From positions 1-19,860 of the forward strand of contig CAZNRY010000065.1 of the NCBI GenBank assembly GCA_964575675.1: 19,860 nt of DNA, read 5' to 3'. The DNA comes from CAZNRY01 sp964575675. Its GTDB lineage: Bacteria; Eisenbacteria; RBG-16-71-46; CAIMUX01; VGJL01. The notes below the pieces were generated by a model that was given only the letters and a program-made list of their open reading frames with translations, was not told where the DNA came from and searched no databases. The translations under genes were made by a program, and so were the position numbers. Shown one piece after another: positions 19,619 to 19,860 of the stretch; position 1 is the first letter of the stretch; every line of letters starts with the position of its first letter.

Positions 19619-19860
19619 AGGCCCCTCCGCAGCCGGAGCGCCGCACGCGGATGCGCAAGCGATCCCCTCACGTCGAGCTCGAGGTGCGTTCGGGGTGTGA
19701 GCGACAGGCGCGCGCCGCGGGCCGTCCGGTACGCGTCGACGGCGGATACGATCCGGTTCAAGAAGACGAACGTGGTCGCAAGCCGCGCGCGCGCGAGGAA
19801 ATCGTTGCTGTCCTGCCGCCTCCCGGAGTAGGCCCGCCGATTCGCTGTGAGCCCATCGGG
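19615..19860 (-). CDS. C-terminal part of a paralogue of the downstream small envelope protein (5' end beyond window)
   Basis: Only the last 81 residues are inside the window; the frame is open to base 19860 and stops with TGA at 19617-19615. The visible sequence includes RRQDSNDFLARARLATTFVF, then NRIVSAVDAYRTARG, then a beta-rich tail (RLSLTPRTHLELDVRGSLAH). This matches the end of the next gene in the same order: RR..SN......A, then NR...AVDA.R.A. The stop overlaps the next gene's GTG by four bases (GTGA), so the pair is probably translationally coupled. The two look like a tandem duplication that has diverged. The function is unknown; an envelope location is inferred from the paralogue. 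Confidence 0.72.
   Translation of the reverse strand, partial: PDGLTANRRAYSGRRQDSNDFLARARLATTFVFLNRIVSAVDAYRTARGARLSLTPRTHLELDVRGSLAHPRAALRLRRGL

Overview
The window is very GC-rich DNA, almost fully coding. It carries 14 genes that I can support, two of them cut by the window edges, and no RNA gene, CRISPR array or insertion sequence that I can see. Only ligA is on the + strand. The mix of core genes (ligA, a DinG-type helicase, hutU, hutI) with several signal-peptide-bearing outer-membrane proteins points to a Gram-negative, FCB-like lineage with a high-GC genome, such as Candidatus Eisenbacteria or Gemmatimonadota. That assignment is inference from protein style; no marker gene settles it.

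Left block (1-4271, - strand, transcribed right to left): a TPR scaffold protein, then a TonB-receptor-like outer-membrane beta-barrel that lacks a normal start codon, then a membrane-anchored ComEA-type helix-hairpin-helix protein running off the left edge. A 119-nt gap with a weak promoter candidate separates this block from the next.

Central - strand block (4391-10578): a GT2 glycosyltransferase, a DUF2304 membrane protein, a DinG/XPD-type Fe-S helicase, urocanate hydratase (hutU) and imidazolonepropionase (hutI). All junctions overlap or abut, so they form one transcription unit in which envelope-glycan, DNA-repair and histidine-degradation genes are mixed. The helicase frame overlaps hutU by 188 nt, which is abnormal. 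hutH is not present in the window.

A 222-nt divergent region (10579-10800) holds a promoter candidate for each direction. The + strand then carries NAD-dependent DNA ligase (ligA), which converges on the right block. The 72-nt gap between the two stop codons is a nested inverted repeat whose 14-bp outer arms contain both stop codons, a good candidate for a bidirectional terminator.

Right block (12892-19860, - strand): two tandem paralogous small envelope proteins (the first cut by the window edge), a beta-propeller lipoprotein, a 1134-residue outer-membrane protein of an uncharacterised family, and an Omp85/BamA-type assembly barrel. Junctions overlap or are separated by only 7 nt. This is the most interesting part of the window: a compact operon that looks like a dedicated outer-membrane assembly or export module of unknown role.
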